A DNA stretch of 64,000 nucleotides from JAVVEG01 sp032251455 (GTDB taxonomy: Bacteria; Pseudomonadota; Gammaproteobacteria; Pseudomonadales; Pseudohongiellaceae): contig JAVVEG010000007.1 in the NCBI GenBank assembly GCA_032251455.1, forward strand, positions 1 to 64,000, in the 5' to 3' direction. The number at the start of each line of letters is the position of its first letter. Positions within the stretch are counted from its first letter, which is position 1. A program made the translations under genes and the position numbers. This document shows, piece after piece, positions 16,979 through 25,943 of the stretch. The notes under the pieces are model-generated. The model did not search any database and was not told the origin of the DNA. It worked only from the letters and a program-made list of their open reading frames with translations.

Positions 16979-18271
16979 ATGCCCACGCACCTGCCAGGCC
17001 GAAGACACTTTCTCCAGGCCCTTGGCTTGACCGCCATCGGAGCCCCGCTTGCCACCAGCCTTGCTGCCGTTACCCACAACCTGGAACAGGTGCTGCACAC
17101 TGTCCCTGACGGCGATGCCCTGGCACTGCAACGCCATTATTTTCTGCCCGAGGATTTCACCTATCTCAACCATGCCTCCATAGGCACCACACCGCGTGCC
17201 GTGCATGAGGCTCATGTTGGCTATCTGGCATTGTGTGAGACCAGCCCCTCTCTGTACATCTGGGGTGAGCCCTGGCGTTTGCTTGCCCAGGAAGTACGGC
17301 AACAGGCTGCCCAACTGATGGGGGTGGATGCCGATAATGTGGCCATCACCCATAACACCACCGAAGGGTTCAATATTCTGGCTCACGGCTTGCCCCTCGG
17401 GCCGGGTGATGAGGTGCTGTTCAGCTCACTCAATCATCCTGGTGCCACTGTCGCCTGGCAGCGCCTGGCGGAACAACGTGGTTTTTCGGTGCGTCAGTTT
17501 GATTTCCCCATCGACGAGACGGCCCGCATGACTCGCAGCGACATTGTTGCCCTGCATGAGTCGCAGATCAGTGCCCAGACGCGCGCACTGGTGATACCTC
17601 ATATCGACAATATCATTGGCCTGCGTCATCCTCTGAACGAGATAGCCACCATGGCCAAGGCCAGGGGCGTGCAGTGGGTACTGGTCGATGGTGCCCAGGC
17701 CGTGGGCATGATCCCGGTCAATCTGCAGGGCAGTGGTGTCGATGCCTATGCTACCAGCCCGCACAAATGGGTCCAGTCTCCCAAAGGCCTGGGGCTGTTC
17801 TGGGTGACATCCGACTTGCAGTCCATCCTGTCGCCCATGTGGCACCGGACACCGGACAAGGGCCTGGCAGGTTCCGCCCGGCAGTATGAAGATTATTCCA
17901 CTCGCGCCTGGCCCGCCGTGGTCGCTCTGGGCGATGCTCTGGCATTCCAGGCGGCGCTGGGAGAACAGCAGAAACAGGCACGCTACCAGGCCATCTGGTC
18001 CCGCATCAAGCAGCGTGTCGATGCCGAGCAGAAGCTGAGCTGGCTATCACCCAGCGACTGGGCAAACGGCTCGATGATTGTCGGTGTCCGCGTAGAGGGG
18101 CGATCCGCCCGGGATATTGCTGCCATCCTGGATAGTCAGCATAAGGTGGATTTGCGTGCCTTTGGTGGCAGCCAGATGAATCATCTGCGCCTGGCTCCCA
18201 ATATGGCTACCACTGACGCACAACTGGATCGGGTGCTGGATCTGCTGCTTGGTTTTGCGGCGCAGGCCTGA
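16979..18271 (+). CDS. Tat-exported class V PLP-dependent aminotransferase-fold enzyme
   Basis: A 430-residue class V aminotransferase-fold enzyme of the cysteine desulfurase/isopenicillin-N-epimerase type. The PLP lysine is Lys263 in YATSPHKWVQS, and the cofactor ring contacts are Asp237 and Gln240 in LVDGAQ. The first 30 residues form a twin-arginine signal (GRRHFLQALG, Arg8-Arg9, then a hydrophobic stretch ending near SLAA), so the folded, cofactor-loaded enzyme is probably exported. The reaction could be transamination, lyase, desulfurase or epimerase. It follows the cupin by 12 bp. Five bp beyond its stop is the stop of a convergent, also Tat-signalled, RidA protein. Confidence 0.85.
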   Translation: MPTHLPGRRHFLQALGLTAIGAPLATSLAAVTHNLEQVLHTVPDGDALALQRHYFLPEDFTYLNHASIGTTPRAVHEAHVGYLALCETSPSLYIWGEPWRLLAQEVRQQAAQLMGVDADNVAITHNTTEGFNILAHGLPLGPGDEVLFSSLNHPGATVAWQRLAEQRGFSVRQFDFPIDETARMTRSDIVALHESQISAQTRALVIPHIDNIIGLRHPLNEIATMAKARGVQWVLVDGAQAVGMIPVNLQGSGVDAYATSPHKWVQSPKGLGLFWVTSDLQSILSPMWHRTPDKGLAGSARQYEDYSTRAWPAVVALGDALAFQAALGEQQKQARYQAIWSRIKQRVDAEQKLSWLSPSDWANGSMIVGVRVEGRSARDIAAILDSQHKVDLRAFGGSQMNHLRLAPNMATTDAQLDRVLDLLLGFAAQA

Positions 18272-18276
18272 TCGGC

Positions 18277-18864
18277 TCAGACCTGATTGATGGCAAATAT
18301 CGCTGATATTTCCACACAGGCATTCAAGGGCAGACTGTTCACTCCTACGGCAACCCGGGTGTGTCTGCCCTTGTCGGCAAAGACATCCACCATCAGATCG
18401 GAAGCCGCATTCATCACCAGCGACTGCTGCTGAAAATCATCAGCACTGGCCACAAAACCCTCTAAGCGCAGGCAACGTCTGACCCGATTCAGGTCGTCGT
18501 CACAGGCACGCTTCAACGCTGCCAGCACATTCAGCGCACATTGCCGCGCAGCCTGCTGGGCCTGCTCCAGACTGACTTCGGTCGGCACCTTGCCGGGATG
18601 CAGCAGGGTTCCTGCTGCAACAGGGAGTTGTCCGGCAATGTAGACCCGGTCGCCATCGCGCACGAAAGGCACATAATTGGCAACGGCCGGCGCCAGTTGC
18701 GGCAGCTCCAGCCCCAGCGCCCTCAGCCGCGCCTCCACATCATCCCCTGCATCCGCAGCCTGAACCTGAAGGGAACGGGTAGCCACCACGGCAAGGGTGC
18801 TTGTCAGTGCTGTCAGCAGCGCGCGTCTGGATAAAGTCCTGGCTGGAAGTGTTGGCATAATCAT
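18277..18864 (-). CDS. Tat-exported RidA family protein
   Basis: A 195-residue protein whose last ~150 residues are a RidA (YjgF/YER057c/UK114) domain. RidA enzymes hydrolyse the reactive enamine/imine products of PLP-dependent enzymes. Conserved pieces: VYIAGQLPV, ARQCALNVLAALK and HTRVAVGVNSLPLNACVEISAIF, with the substrate-binding Arg in the last. The N-terminus carries a twin-arginine motif (TLSRRALL, Arg13-Arg14) and a hydrophobic stretch, so it is predicted periplasmic, which is unusual for RidA. The ATGs at 18864 and 18858 are both possible; the longer upstream frame is not conserved in style. It converges on the PLP enzyme gene. Confidence 0.85.
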   Translation of the reverse strand: MIMPTLPARTLSRRALLTALTSTLAVVATRSLQVQAADAGDDVEARLRALGLELPQLAPAVANYVPFVRDGDRVYIAGQLPVAAGTLLHPGKVPTEVSLEQAQQAARQCALNVLAALKRACDDDLNRVRRCLRLEGFVASADDFQQQSLVMNAASDLMVDVFADKGRHTRVAVGVNSLPLNACVEISAIFAINQV

Positions 18865-19047
18865 GATCCGTTTGCTCGGCAGGAACCCGATTATCAGCCA
18901 TTGGACTGACCACAGCAAGCGTGGCTGCCACTGCATCACCACCAGACTTGTCTTGTCACCGCCGACAGAGGCAGCTACAGTGTCGGGGAGTTTCCCGGCG
19001 TTTGATGATTCGATGACGACAAGGTTTAGGCGGGTCTTGCACATACC

Positions 19048-21231
19048 ATGAAATTACCCAGCTTGACATCCCTCACCAGCCCGAGAGTCCTGGTCCTGGC
19101 CGTGACAGTGATCGTGCTGGCAGGCGGCGCACTCTACTACCTGGAACGTACCAGCGTGCCAGAACGCCGCAATGTGCTCACCCCCACAGATGAACCCGGG
19201 TTGAGTGTGGTCCAAGCCGATGATTTCTCAGCTTTTGTGGCCACACCCGGTGAACTGGAACTCAGCGTCATGGATTTTTCCAGCCCCATGCCGCTTGATC
19301 CTCTCCCCTCAGGCTGGTGGCATCGCCGCTTTTTGACCCGACCGGCAATGGACATGTCCTTTGCCCAGATAGCCGGTCGCCATGCCTTGCGCCTGGCAAC
19401 CGACAACAGTGCCTCCATGTTGTTCCGTTTTGTTGATGTCGGTCTGGAACAGTACCCTCTGCTAGCCTGGCAATGGCTGGTCGAAAACCCTATCGATACC
19501 AATCTGGATGAGAACACGCGAGCCGGCGATGATCATCCTGCCCGGCTGTTTATCAGCTTTCGTCATGATGGCGAACAACGCCGCAGCATGGAGATCATCT
19601 GGGGCAATGAATTGCGTGCCGGGGAGTACAAGATAATCGGCAACTTCCCCCACTATGTCGCCAATGGCGGCCCAGACAAACTGGGTCAATGGCAGGATGA
19701 GGAGATCAATCTGCAGGAGATCTACCACACGCTCTGGCCGGAGGATACCGGCCCGGTCCGCATTACCGATATTGCCCTGTTCTGTGATTCCGACGAGACC
19801 GGCGACGACAGTGTGGCCTACTTTGCTGCAGTCAGCCTGAAACAGCAAATGACAGTGCCCAGCCAACAGCAAGCAGTTGGCGACACGCCCTCCCGGGCTC
19901 GCGCTGCCGACGGTGCTTACATAAGTTGGCGTGAACACATCATCGATGACCCGGCCATCGCCGGATTCAACCTCAGTGGCAGCGATGGCCTGGTGATGGG
20001 CGATATTGACCTGGACGGCTTCGAGGACATCGTGTCAGTGCATGAGTTCGATGCCAGCTATGATTCAGCCAGCTTCGTGCCTGGGTTCGTGGCTCCGGCA
20101 GAGGGTCATGTGCGCATCGCCTTCGGCTCTGCCGACCCGCAGCAATGGTTCAATATCACCCTGGCCGAAGGCAGCGATGCCCCCGCCCCGGAGGATGCGG
20201 ATATTGCCGATGTCAATGGTGACGGCTACCTGGATATCGTCGTCGCAGCCGAGCTGTCTCACCTTATTTATTTTCAGAACCCGGGCGCTGCAGCACGCAC
20301 CACGCCCTGGCCACGCCTGATTCTGCCCATGACCGCGGGGCGTGGCTCTTTTATCCGCGTGTTCTTCGCCGATTTTGACGGCGATGGCCAGGTGGAGATC
20401 TCCGCACCCAACAAGGGTGCCCAGACCCCTGGGCCGGAAGACTTCGCCCGCTCCAATCCGGTGTCGGTCTACCAGGTATCCGGAGACCCGCTTGAGGGTA
20501 ATAACTGGCAAGAGCAGGTTCTGGGCCATTACAGTGTGCCGCAGAATGCCGAACCGGTAGACCTGGATGGCGACGGTGACCAGGATATCCTGGTCGGTTC
20601 CCGCGGTGAGCAGCGCCTGGTGTTCTTCGAAAATGTCAGCGACGGAGAAATCCGCTTTGTTGAGCATGCCATCGGCATCAACGGTAGCCAGGCAGCCGGT
20701 TTCAACCTGGAGTACACCGATCTGAATGGTGACGGGCGTCTGGATATCATCGGCGCCACCACAGCGGGTCTGTCCTGGCTGGAGCAGCCAGCGTCCATCG
20801 ATCACGCCTGGAACGCACATTCCATCGGCAGTCTGGCCCCGGACAGTGTCACCGGACTGGAAATCGCCGATATCGACGGCGATGGCGACATGGATGTCAT
20901 GGTGGGCAGCTACAGCCGGGGTTCGCGACAAGGTGATGGTGAGGTGACTGTCAATGATCCTCTCGGCCGGCTGGCCTGGTTTGAGAATCCTGGGGCGGAC
21001 CTGAACACCCCCTGGACCCGTCATGATATCTCGCGACGCAAACGCGGCATGTTCGACAAATTCATTGCCCGGGATATGGACGGGGATGGGAACATCGACT
21101 TCGTCGGCACCCGGGGCAACAGTGCACCCTATGATGGCGTGTTCTGGCTGGAACAGGTACGCAGTGCACAAGCACAACCGGCCTTTAGCCGCGCCCGGAT
21201 GCAGGACAGCGAAGAAATGCCCTTGCCATAA
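19048..21231 (+). CDS. Membrane-anchored DUF3047 / FG-GAP (VCBS) repeat protein
   Basis: A 727-residue envelope protein. One N-terminal membrane anchor (residues ~12-32) precedes a DUF3047-type domain (about 75-265; includes LAWQWLVENPIDTNLDENTRAGDD and PVRITDIALFCDSDETGDDS). Then come seven FG-GAP/VCBS-like repeats, each with a calcium-binding D-x-D/N-x-D-G loop, for example DIDLDGFEDIV, DVNGDGYLDIV, DFDGDGQVEI, DLDGDGDQDIL, DLNGDGRLDII, DIDGDGDMDVM and DMDGDGNIDFV. A beta-propeller for binding is expected. It is divergent from ridA with 183 bp between. Its ligand is unknown. Confidence 0.82.
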   Translation: MKLPSLTSLTSPRVLVLAVTVIVLAGGALYYLERTSVPERRNVLTPTDEPGLSVVQADDFSAFVATPGELELSVMDFSSPMPLDPLPSGWWHRRFLTRPAMDMSFAQIAGRHALRLATDNSASMLFRFVDVGLEQYPLLAWQWLVENPIDTNLDENTRAGDDHPARLFISFRHDGEQRRSMEIIWGNELRAGEYKIIGNFPHYVANGGPDKLGQWQDEEINLQEIYHTLWPEDTGPVRITDIALFCDSDETGDDSVAYFAAVSLKQQMTVPSQQQAVGDTPSRARAADGAYISWREHIIDDPAIAGFNLSGSDGLVMGDIDLDGFEDIVSVHEFDASYDSASFVPGFVAPAEGHVRIAFGSADPQQWFNITLAEGSDAPAPEDADIADVNGDGYLDIVVAAELSHLIYFQNPGAAARTTPWPRLILPMTAGRGSFIRVFFADFDGDGQVEISAPNKGAQTPGPEDFARSNPVSVYQVSGDPLEGNNWQEQVLGHYSVPQNAEPVDLDGDGDQDILVGSRGEQRLVFFENVSDGEIRFVEHAIGINGSQAAGFNLEYTDLNGDGRLDIIGATTAGLSWLEQPASIDHAWNAHSIGSLAPDSVTGLEIADIDGDGDMDVMVGSYSRGSRQGDGEVTVNDPLGRLAWFENPGADLNTPWTRHDISRRKRGMFDKFIARDMDGDGNIDFVGTRGNSAPYDGVFWLEQVRSAQAQPAFSRARMQDSEEMPLP

Positions 21232-21361
21232 AACCCACTGGCACTGCCTTTCCCAAAAAGACCCCAGTTTCTCCCCGATTTATCGCCAGCAATGATTGAT
21301 TCTCCGCAACACTGCTGGCAATCTTGAGCCAATGAAACCAACTACCGAGCACGGAGCTGCC

Positions 21362-21586
21362 ATGATTTCCAAGAACCCGACCTTTGCCCGCTTTTCCAGG
21401 CCCACCTGCTGGGTGGTATCTGCCATCTGGCTGGTGATTGCCCTGCTGGTATTGACCGGTAACGATGAAAACAACCTCATCACCGGATTACTGTGGCTGG
21501 CAGGTGCAGCCATTTTCGCCATTTCAGCCTTGTTGCTGGGGAAGAACGCTGCCGACAACGCTGCTGACAATGAGAGCACTTCCTGA
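21362..21586 (+). CDS. Small two-helix membrane protein, unknown
   Basis: A 74-residue protein with two hydrophobic segments (CWVVSAIWLVIALLVLTG and ITGLLWLAGAAIFAISALLL) and a polar acidic tail (NAADNAADNESTS). It has no family I recognise. I chose the ATG at 21362, behind a CGGAG ribosome site; the in-frame ATG at 21332 adds only a polar stretch. It sits 107 bp upstream of the TonB receptor gene and could be co-transcribed. Confidence 0.6.
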   Translation: MISKNPTFARFSRPTCWVVSAIWLVIALLVLTGNDENNLITGLLWLAGAAIFAISALLLGKNAADNAADNESTS

Positions 21587-21693
21587 ATCTGGACTGTAGC
21601 CAGGACCAGTCCGCATGCGACACTGTGTCGCATCGCCAGCCGCACAGATTGACACTAAGATGAACGCCATCATGAATCTGCCCAGGAGCATCA

Positions 21694-24003
21694 ATGATGT
21701 CGTTCCAATTTCTGCCTCGAAAGCTGCCCGGCTCGACCCTGGCCTGTCTGGGCCTGCTCGGTTCTCTCGGTCTGCTCAGCCCTTTAGCCTTCGCCGCCGA
21801 ACAAACTCCTGCCATTGAAGAGGTCGTTGTCTGGGGACAGGTTTCGACCCGTTCCGGCGGACTCTCTCATCCATCCAGCCTGCTGACTCAACAGGATCTG
21901 ACCAGCATCAATGTCACCACCACTGAAGATGTCGTCAAATACGAACCCAGCCTGATCATTCGCCGCCGCTTCATCGGTGACTCCAACGGCACCATGGGCA
22001 TGCGTGGTTCCAATATGTTCCAGACCTCCCGCTCCATGGTTTTTGCTGATGGAGTCCCCTTGCACTACCTGTTGCAGTCTCGCTGGAACGGAGCGCCGCG
22101 CTGGACCATGATCTCGGCCAGTGAGATCGCCCAGGTTGAAGTGCTGTATGGCCCTTTTTCTGCCGAGTACAGCGGCAATTCCATGGGCGGGGTGGTGTTG
22201 ATAGAGTCCGCCATTCCACAGGAACGCGGTTTCCACTTTGACAGCTCTGTCTTCAGTCAGAATTTCGAAGCCTATGGCTTTGATGACACCGTCAATGGTT
22301 ACAAATCCTTTCTCTCCTATGGCGATAAAGTGGGCGACCTGAGCATTTATGCCTCTTACAACCGGCTGGAAAACGACTCACAACCGCAGACTTTCTTTTT
22401 TGGCGGCAACAGCAATGCCAGCAATGCAGCGCCAGTCGAGGGTGCTTTGGAAGGCAATGACGAGTTCGGCAATTCCCGTCTGTGGTTTGGCGATACCGGC
22501 GTGGTCGAGACCACTACAAACAATTACAAACTCAAGTTCGGCTATGAACTGGGCAACTGGGAAGCCTTGCTCAACATCGCCTATGAGGATCGACTTTCGG
22601 TTGCCGATTCCCCCAACTCCTACTTGCGTGATGCCCTTGGCAACCCTGTCTACAGCGGTAATGTGGTGCAGGAAGGACGGACTTTCAATATCCCGGCCTC
22701 AAGGCTGGGCGTGAGTGAGCAGGAGCGCGACAGCCTGTCGCTGGGCCTGCGTCTGCGTGGCCCCTTGTCCCATGGGGTGAATCTGGAAGCCAATATCAAC
22801 CAGTTTGAAGTCCTGCGCGATGAAACCCGGCTCTCCTTGAGCAATCCGGGCGATCCTGCACACACCGGGGCTGGAGAGGTGAGCGATTTTGGCACCACGG
22901 GCTGGCAGAGCGCCGAAGCCAAGCTGGAGTTTGAATTTCCAGAGATACCCGGTTTTGATGTTGTCGCCGGGGCCCGTTTCGAAGCCTATGAACTGAACCT
23001 GGATATTTTCAATACCACGGATTACAGAACAGGCAGTTTTGACAACTTCACCAGCCGCAGCGGTGGCCAAACCCAGATTGCCGCAGTATTTGCCCAGATG
23101 AACTTGCTGATCAATAACCGCTGGGACATGACACTCGGCGGGCGTTACGAGACCTTTAAAAGCCATGGTGGTTTTTTCTCCGCAGACCAGCCAGAGACAG
23201 CCCAGTTTGACCTGAGCCGGGTTCCCGGTGAATCCGAGCAGACTTTTTCCCCCAAATTTTCCCTGGGGTACCAGCTAAGCAATCAATGGCGCCTGGGCTA
23301 TTCCTTTGGCAAGGCCTATCGCTTCCCCATCGTTGAGGAGCTTTTCAGCGAGTTCCAGGCCTTCAATGCAGTCAGCGTCGCCAACCCAGGCCTGAAACCG
23401 GAAAAAGGTTTGCATCACAACCTGATGATAGACCGGCAGGTTGACGGAGGTTATGTGCGCATCAACCTGTTTCATGAGAATATCGAAGATGTCATCGAAT
23501 CTCAGTCCGAATCTCTACCCGGTGGTTTGTCGGTACGCACCTTCATTCCGGTGGATGAAGTCAGAACCCGGGGCATCGAGTTTATCGCCAATGTCAGCGA
23601 TCTGTTCATCGACCGGCTGGACATCCGCTTCAACCTGGTCAACACCGACTCCAAGATCCTGCGCAACCGCCCCAATCCAGCTATTGAAGGCAATGAATTC
23701 CCACGCATGCCCGAGTGGCGTGCCAATCTGCTGGCCACTTACCATATCAACACCCGTTGGGATGCCGGGTTGAGTTATCAGTATGCCTCGGACAGTTTTG
23801 GCCGGATTGATAATACCGATCGTGAAAATGAAGTGTTCAATGCCCAGGATTCCTACGCTTTTGTGGGCCTGAAATCCACCTATCGCTTTGACCGAGGGCT
23901 TTCCCTGGGGCTGGGCGTGGATAACCTGACCGATGAACTTGCTTTTGTGGCCCATCCGTGGCCGGGACGGACTTTTTATGCGAATGTTTCCTATGATTTT
24001 TAA
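21694..24003 (+). CDS. TonB-dependent outer-membrane receptor
   Basis: A 769-residue outer-membrane importer with a signal peptide (cleaved near AFAAEQ) followed by a TonB-box-like IEEVVVWGQ. The plug domain spans about 45-165 (PSSLLTQQDLTSINVTTTEDVVKYEPSLIIRRR, then VEVLYGPFSAEYSGNSMGGVV). The remainder is a 22-strand beta barrel ending with the aromatic YANVSYDF. This length is typical for siderophore/metal/small-molecule receptors. The start has an AGGAGC ribosome site. The downstream BNR/thioredoxin gene overlaps its end by 26 bp, so the two are coupled. The ligand cannot be read; the Cys-rich partner hints at a metal or thiol compound. Confidence 0.93.
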   Translation: MMSFQFLPRKLPGSTLACLGLLGSLGLLSPLAFAAEQTPAIEEVVVWGQVSTRSGGLSHPSSLLTQQDLTSINVTTTEDVVKYEPSLIIRRRFIGDSNGTMGMRGSNMFQTSRSMVFADGVPLHYLLQSRWNGAPRWTMISASEIAQVEVLYGPFSAEYSGNSMGGVVLIESAIPQERGFHFDSSVFSQNFEAYGFDDTVNGYKSFLSYGDKVGDLSIYASYNRLENDSQPQTFFFGGNSNASNAAPVEGALEGNDEFGNSRLWFGDTGVVETTTNNYKLKFGYELGNWEALLNIAYEDRLSVADSPNSYLRDALGNPVYSGNVVQEGRTFNIPASRLGVSEQERDSLSLGLRLRGPLSHGVNLEANINQFEVLRDETRLSLSNPGDPAHTGAGEVSDFGTTGWQSAEAKLEFEFPEIPGFDVVAGARFEAYELNLDIFNTTDYRTGSFDNFTSRSGGQTQIAAVFAQMNLLINNRWDMTLGGRYETFKSHGGFFSADQPETAQFDLSRVPGESEQTFSPKFSLGYQLSNQWRLGYSFGKAYRFPIVEELFSEFQAFNAVSVANPGLKPEKGLHHNLMIDRQVDGGYVRINLFHENIEDVIESQSESLPGGLSVRTFIPVDEVRTRGIEFIANVSDLFIDRLDIRFNLVNTDSKILRNRPNPAIEGNEFPRMPEWRANLLATYHINTRWDAGLSYQYASDSFGRIDNTDRENEVFNAQDSYAFVGLKSTYRFDRGLSLGLGVDNLTDELAFVAHPWPGRTFYANVSYDF

Positions 24004-25726
24004 ATCAAAGTCTATTGACACCTTTGTACTGTTATCCGGCCTGCTGCTGTCCGGCGCCTTGCTTGCACCCTTGCCGGCAACAGCACAGGCATCGTCTTGT
24101 ACGCAATTGCAAGACGAACAGGAACTGCCTGTTATCTCGGTTCACTGCGGCCAGGCGCCAAGTGCCACTCTGGATGAGCAGGGACACTTGTGGGTGACCT
24201 TCGTGCAGGACAAACAGGTTTATGTGGCCCGTTCTGCAGACAAAGGGGTTAGTTTCGAGCCACCAGTGCGGGTAACGCCGGCACCGGAAGATGCCGAGTT
24301 CAATGGCGAAAACCGACCCAAAATCCTGGTCCACCGAAAGGCCGACGGTCAACAGGTGGTCTTGCTGTCATGGACTACACGCACCTCTGCCAATTTCACC
24401 GGCGAGATCCGCTTCAGCCGCTCCACGGATGGCGGCAAAACCTACACCCCGCCTCGTACCATCAATGACGACAATCTGGTCACGGGACACCGCTTCGACA
24501 GCCTGTTCCTGAGCGAAGCCGGCACGCTGTATCTGACCTGGATCGACAAACGTGATCTCGAAGCCAGTCTACAGCAGGATCAGGACTATGCCGGTGCGGC
24601 CATCTATTACGCTGTTTCCAGGGACCTGGGCAAAACCTTTTCGCAGAACTACCGGGTAGCCCACAACAGTTGCGAGTGCTGCCGTATAGCCATGGCACCC
24701 TATGGCAAAGACCAGGTCAGCATCCTCTGGCGGCAGATATTCAGCGAAGCCGGCACAGACGCCCAGATACGCGACCATGCCATTGCCGTCCTGGCCGCCG
24801 ACGGCACCGTGAGCTATCAGCAACGGGCCAGCTTCGATGACTGGCAGATCAATGCCTGCCCGCACCACGGCCCCACCATGATCGCCGCTACCCAGGGCGA
24901 TGACTATCATATGAGCTGGTTCAGTGCTGGCAACAATAACCGTGGCATCACCTATGCTCGCCTTGATTTGAGTGAGGGTAAGCACTCACAGCTGATGACG
25001 GTTGATGCCTCTCCAGGTGCCGGACATCCCTTTCTGGCCAGACAGACTGATACCCTTTTCCTGGTCTGGAAAACCTTCGATGGCAGCCATACCCGCTTAC
25101 AGCTTATCCGTTCAAATGACGAGGGGCAAAGCTGGACGGAAACCGAAACCTTACTGCACACCACCGAGAACAGCGACCATCCCTTGCTGGTCAGCTCGGC
25201 GGAAGGGGTTTTCCTGAGCTGGTGGACACAGGAGCTGGGCTATCAGTTCCGCAAGCTCAATCCACTGCCTGCGACCCTCTCGCGCAAAACGGCTACTCCC
25301 ACAGCGGCTGCCCCTGCCGACAGTTTCCAGCCTTTTACCGCAGAGACTTTTGCGGCAATCAAGAATAAGCATGCCGGCAAGCCATTCTTTGTCAGTCTGT
25401 GGTCGATCGATTGCCCTCCCTGCCGGATAGAGCTGGACATGCTGGGTAATATGCTGGCAAGCCATCCGGATCTCCCGCTGGTCCTTATTTCCACCGATCC
25501 GATCAGCGAACGCCAGGCTGCTGCCGATATTCTCGAGGAGGCAGGACTGGCAGGCCACCCTTCCTGGATCTTTGCCGATGAGTTCACCCAAAAGCTCAGA
25601 TACAGCATAGACCCGCAATGGTTTGGCGAACTGCCACGCAGTTACTACTATGACGCCGCGCACAACAACACGGCGCACAGTGGCATCATGACCCGGGAGA
25701 TGCTGGCCGATTTCATCAAGCCCTGA
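23978..25726 (+). CDS. BNR-repeat (sialidase-like) propeller fused to a thioredoxin-fold domain
   Basis: A 582-residue exported protein. The signal peptide is in the first ~37 residues (FVLLSGLLLSGALLAPLPATAQA). Residues ~50-440 are a beta-propeller with Asp-box-like BNR motifs (SADKGVSFEPP, STDGGKTYTPP, SRDLGKTFSQN, SNDEGQSWTET). The C-terminal ~130 residues are a thioredoxin/TlpA-like domain with a redox CPPC at 479-482. The propeller holds a Cys cluster CECC (232-235) and CPHH (294-297), candidate metal or disulfide sites. No sialidase catalytic set was recognised, so glycan cleavage is not implied. I use the ATG at 23978, preceded by GGACGG, which overlaps the receptor gene. Confidence 0.75.
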   Translation: MRMFPMIFKSKSIDTFVLLSGLLLSGALLAPLPATAQASSCTQLQDEQELPVISVHCGQAPSATLDEQGHLWVTFVQDKQVYVARSADKGVSFEPPVRVTPAPEDAEFNGENRPKILVHRKADGQQVVLLSWTTRTSANFTGEIRFSRSTDGGKTYTPPRTINDDNLVTGHRFDSLFLSEAGTLYLTWIDKRDLEASLQQDQDYAGAAIYYAVSRDLGKTFSQNYRVAHNSCECCRIAMAPYGKDQVSILWRQIFSEAGTDAQIRDHAIAVLAADGTVSYQQRASFDDWQINACPHHGPTMIAATQGDDYHMSWFSAGNNNRGITYARLDLSEGKHSQLMTVDASPGAGHPFLARQTDTLFLVWKTFDGSHTRLQLIRSNDEGQSWTETETLLHTTENSDHPLLVSSAEGVFLSWWTQELGYQFRKLNPLPATLSRKTATPTAAAPADSFQPFTAETFAAIKNKHAGKPFFVSLWSIDCPPCRIELDMLGNMLASHPDLPLVLISTDPISERQAAADILEEAGLAGHPSWIFADEFTQKLRYSIDPQWFGELPRSYYYDAAHNNTAHSGIMTREMLADFIKP

Positions 25727-25764
25727 AACCCCGCGTTTATTTCCCTGCTGTAAATAGTGTTTTA

Positions 25765-25795
25765 CCCAAAGATGATTTTCTATATCATCTTTGGG
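25765..25795. repeat. 12-bp perfect hairpin/palindrome
   Basis: CCCAAAGATGAT (25765-25776) and ATCATCTTTGGG (25784-25795) form a perfect 12-bp stem with a 7-base loop. It lies 38 bp after the thioredoxin-fusion gene and 148 bp before the amidohydrolase start. No T-run follows on either strand, so a rho-independent terminator is doubtful; an operator or messenger-end hairpin is possible. Confidence 0.5.
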
Positions 25796-25943
25796 GTCAA
25801 TCCTTGATTCTCTTACCCGGCAGCCTTCCTCTTTCTTTTTGCAGATCCTGCAGAATGCGTTTCAGGAAAATCCACGCCAGGGCTTGAGCCGGGGCTTGAT
25901 GCAAGCCCGCATAAAAATAATCCAGCAACAGGGAATCGACACT

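Noticed and set aside
20065..21177. Minus-strand frame of 370 codons opposite the FG-GAP gene
   Set aside because: It arises from the GC-rich Asp-Gly repeats on the plus strand and has no ribosome site or motif.
19900..21200. FG-GAP repeats considered as a DNA-level tandem repeat or CRISPR-like array
   Set aside because: The repeats are protein-level Asp-rich loops with irregular spacing; the DNA copies are diverged and inside one reading frame.
23978..25726. Calling the BNR protein an active sialidase
   Set aside because: Asp-box repeats alone do not show sialidase activity, and the usual Arg triad and FRIP motif were not recognised.
25765..25795. Calling the 12-bp stem a rho-independent terminator
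   Set aside because: No T-run follows the stem on either strand.
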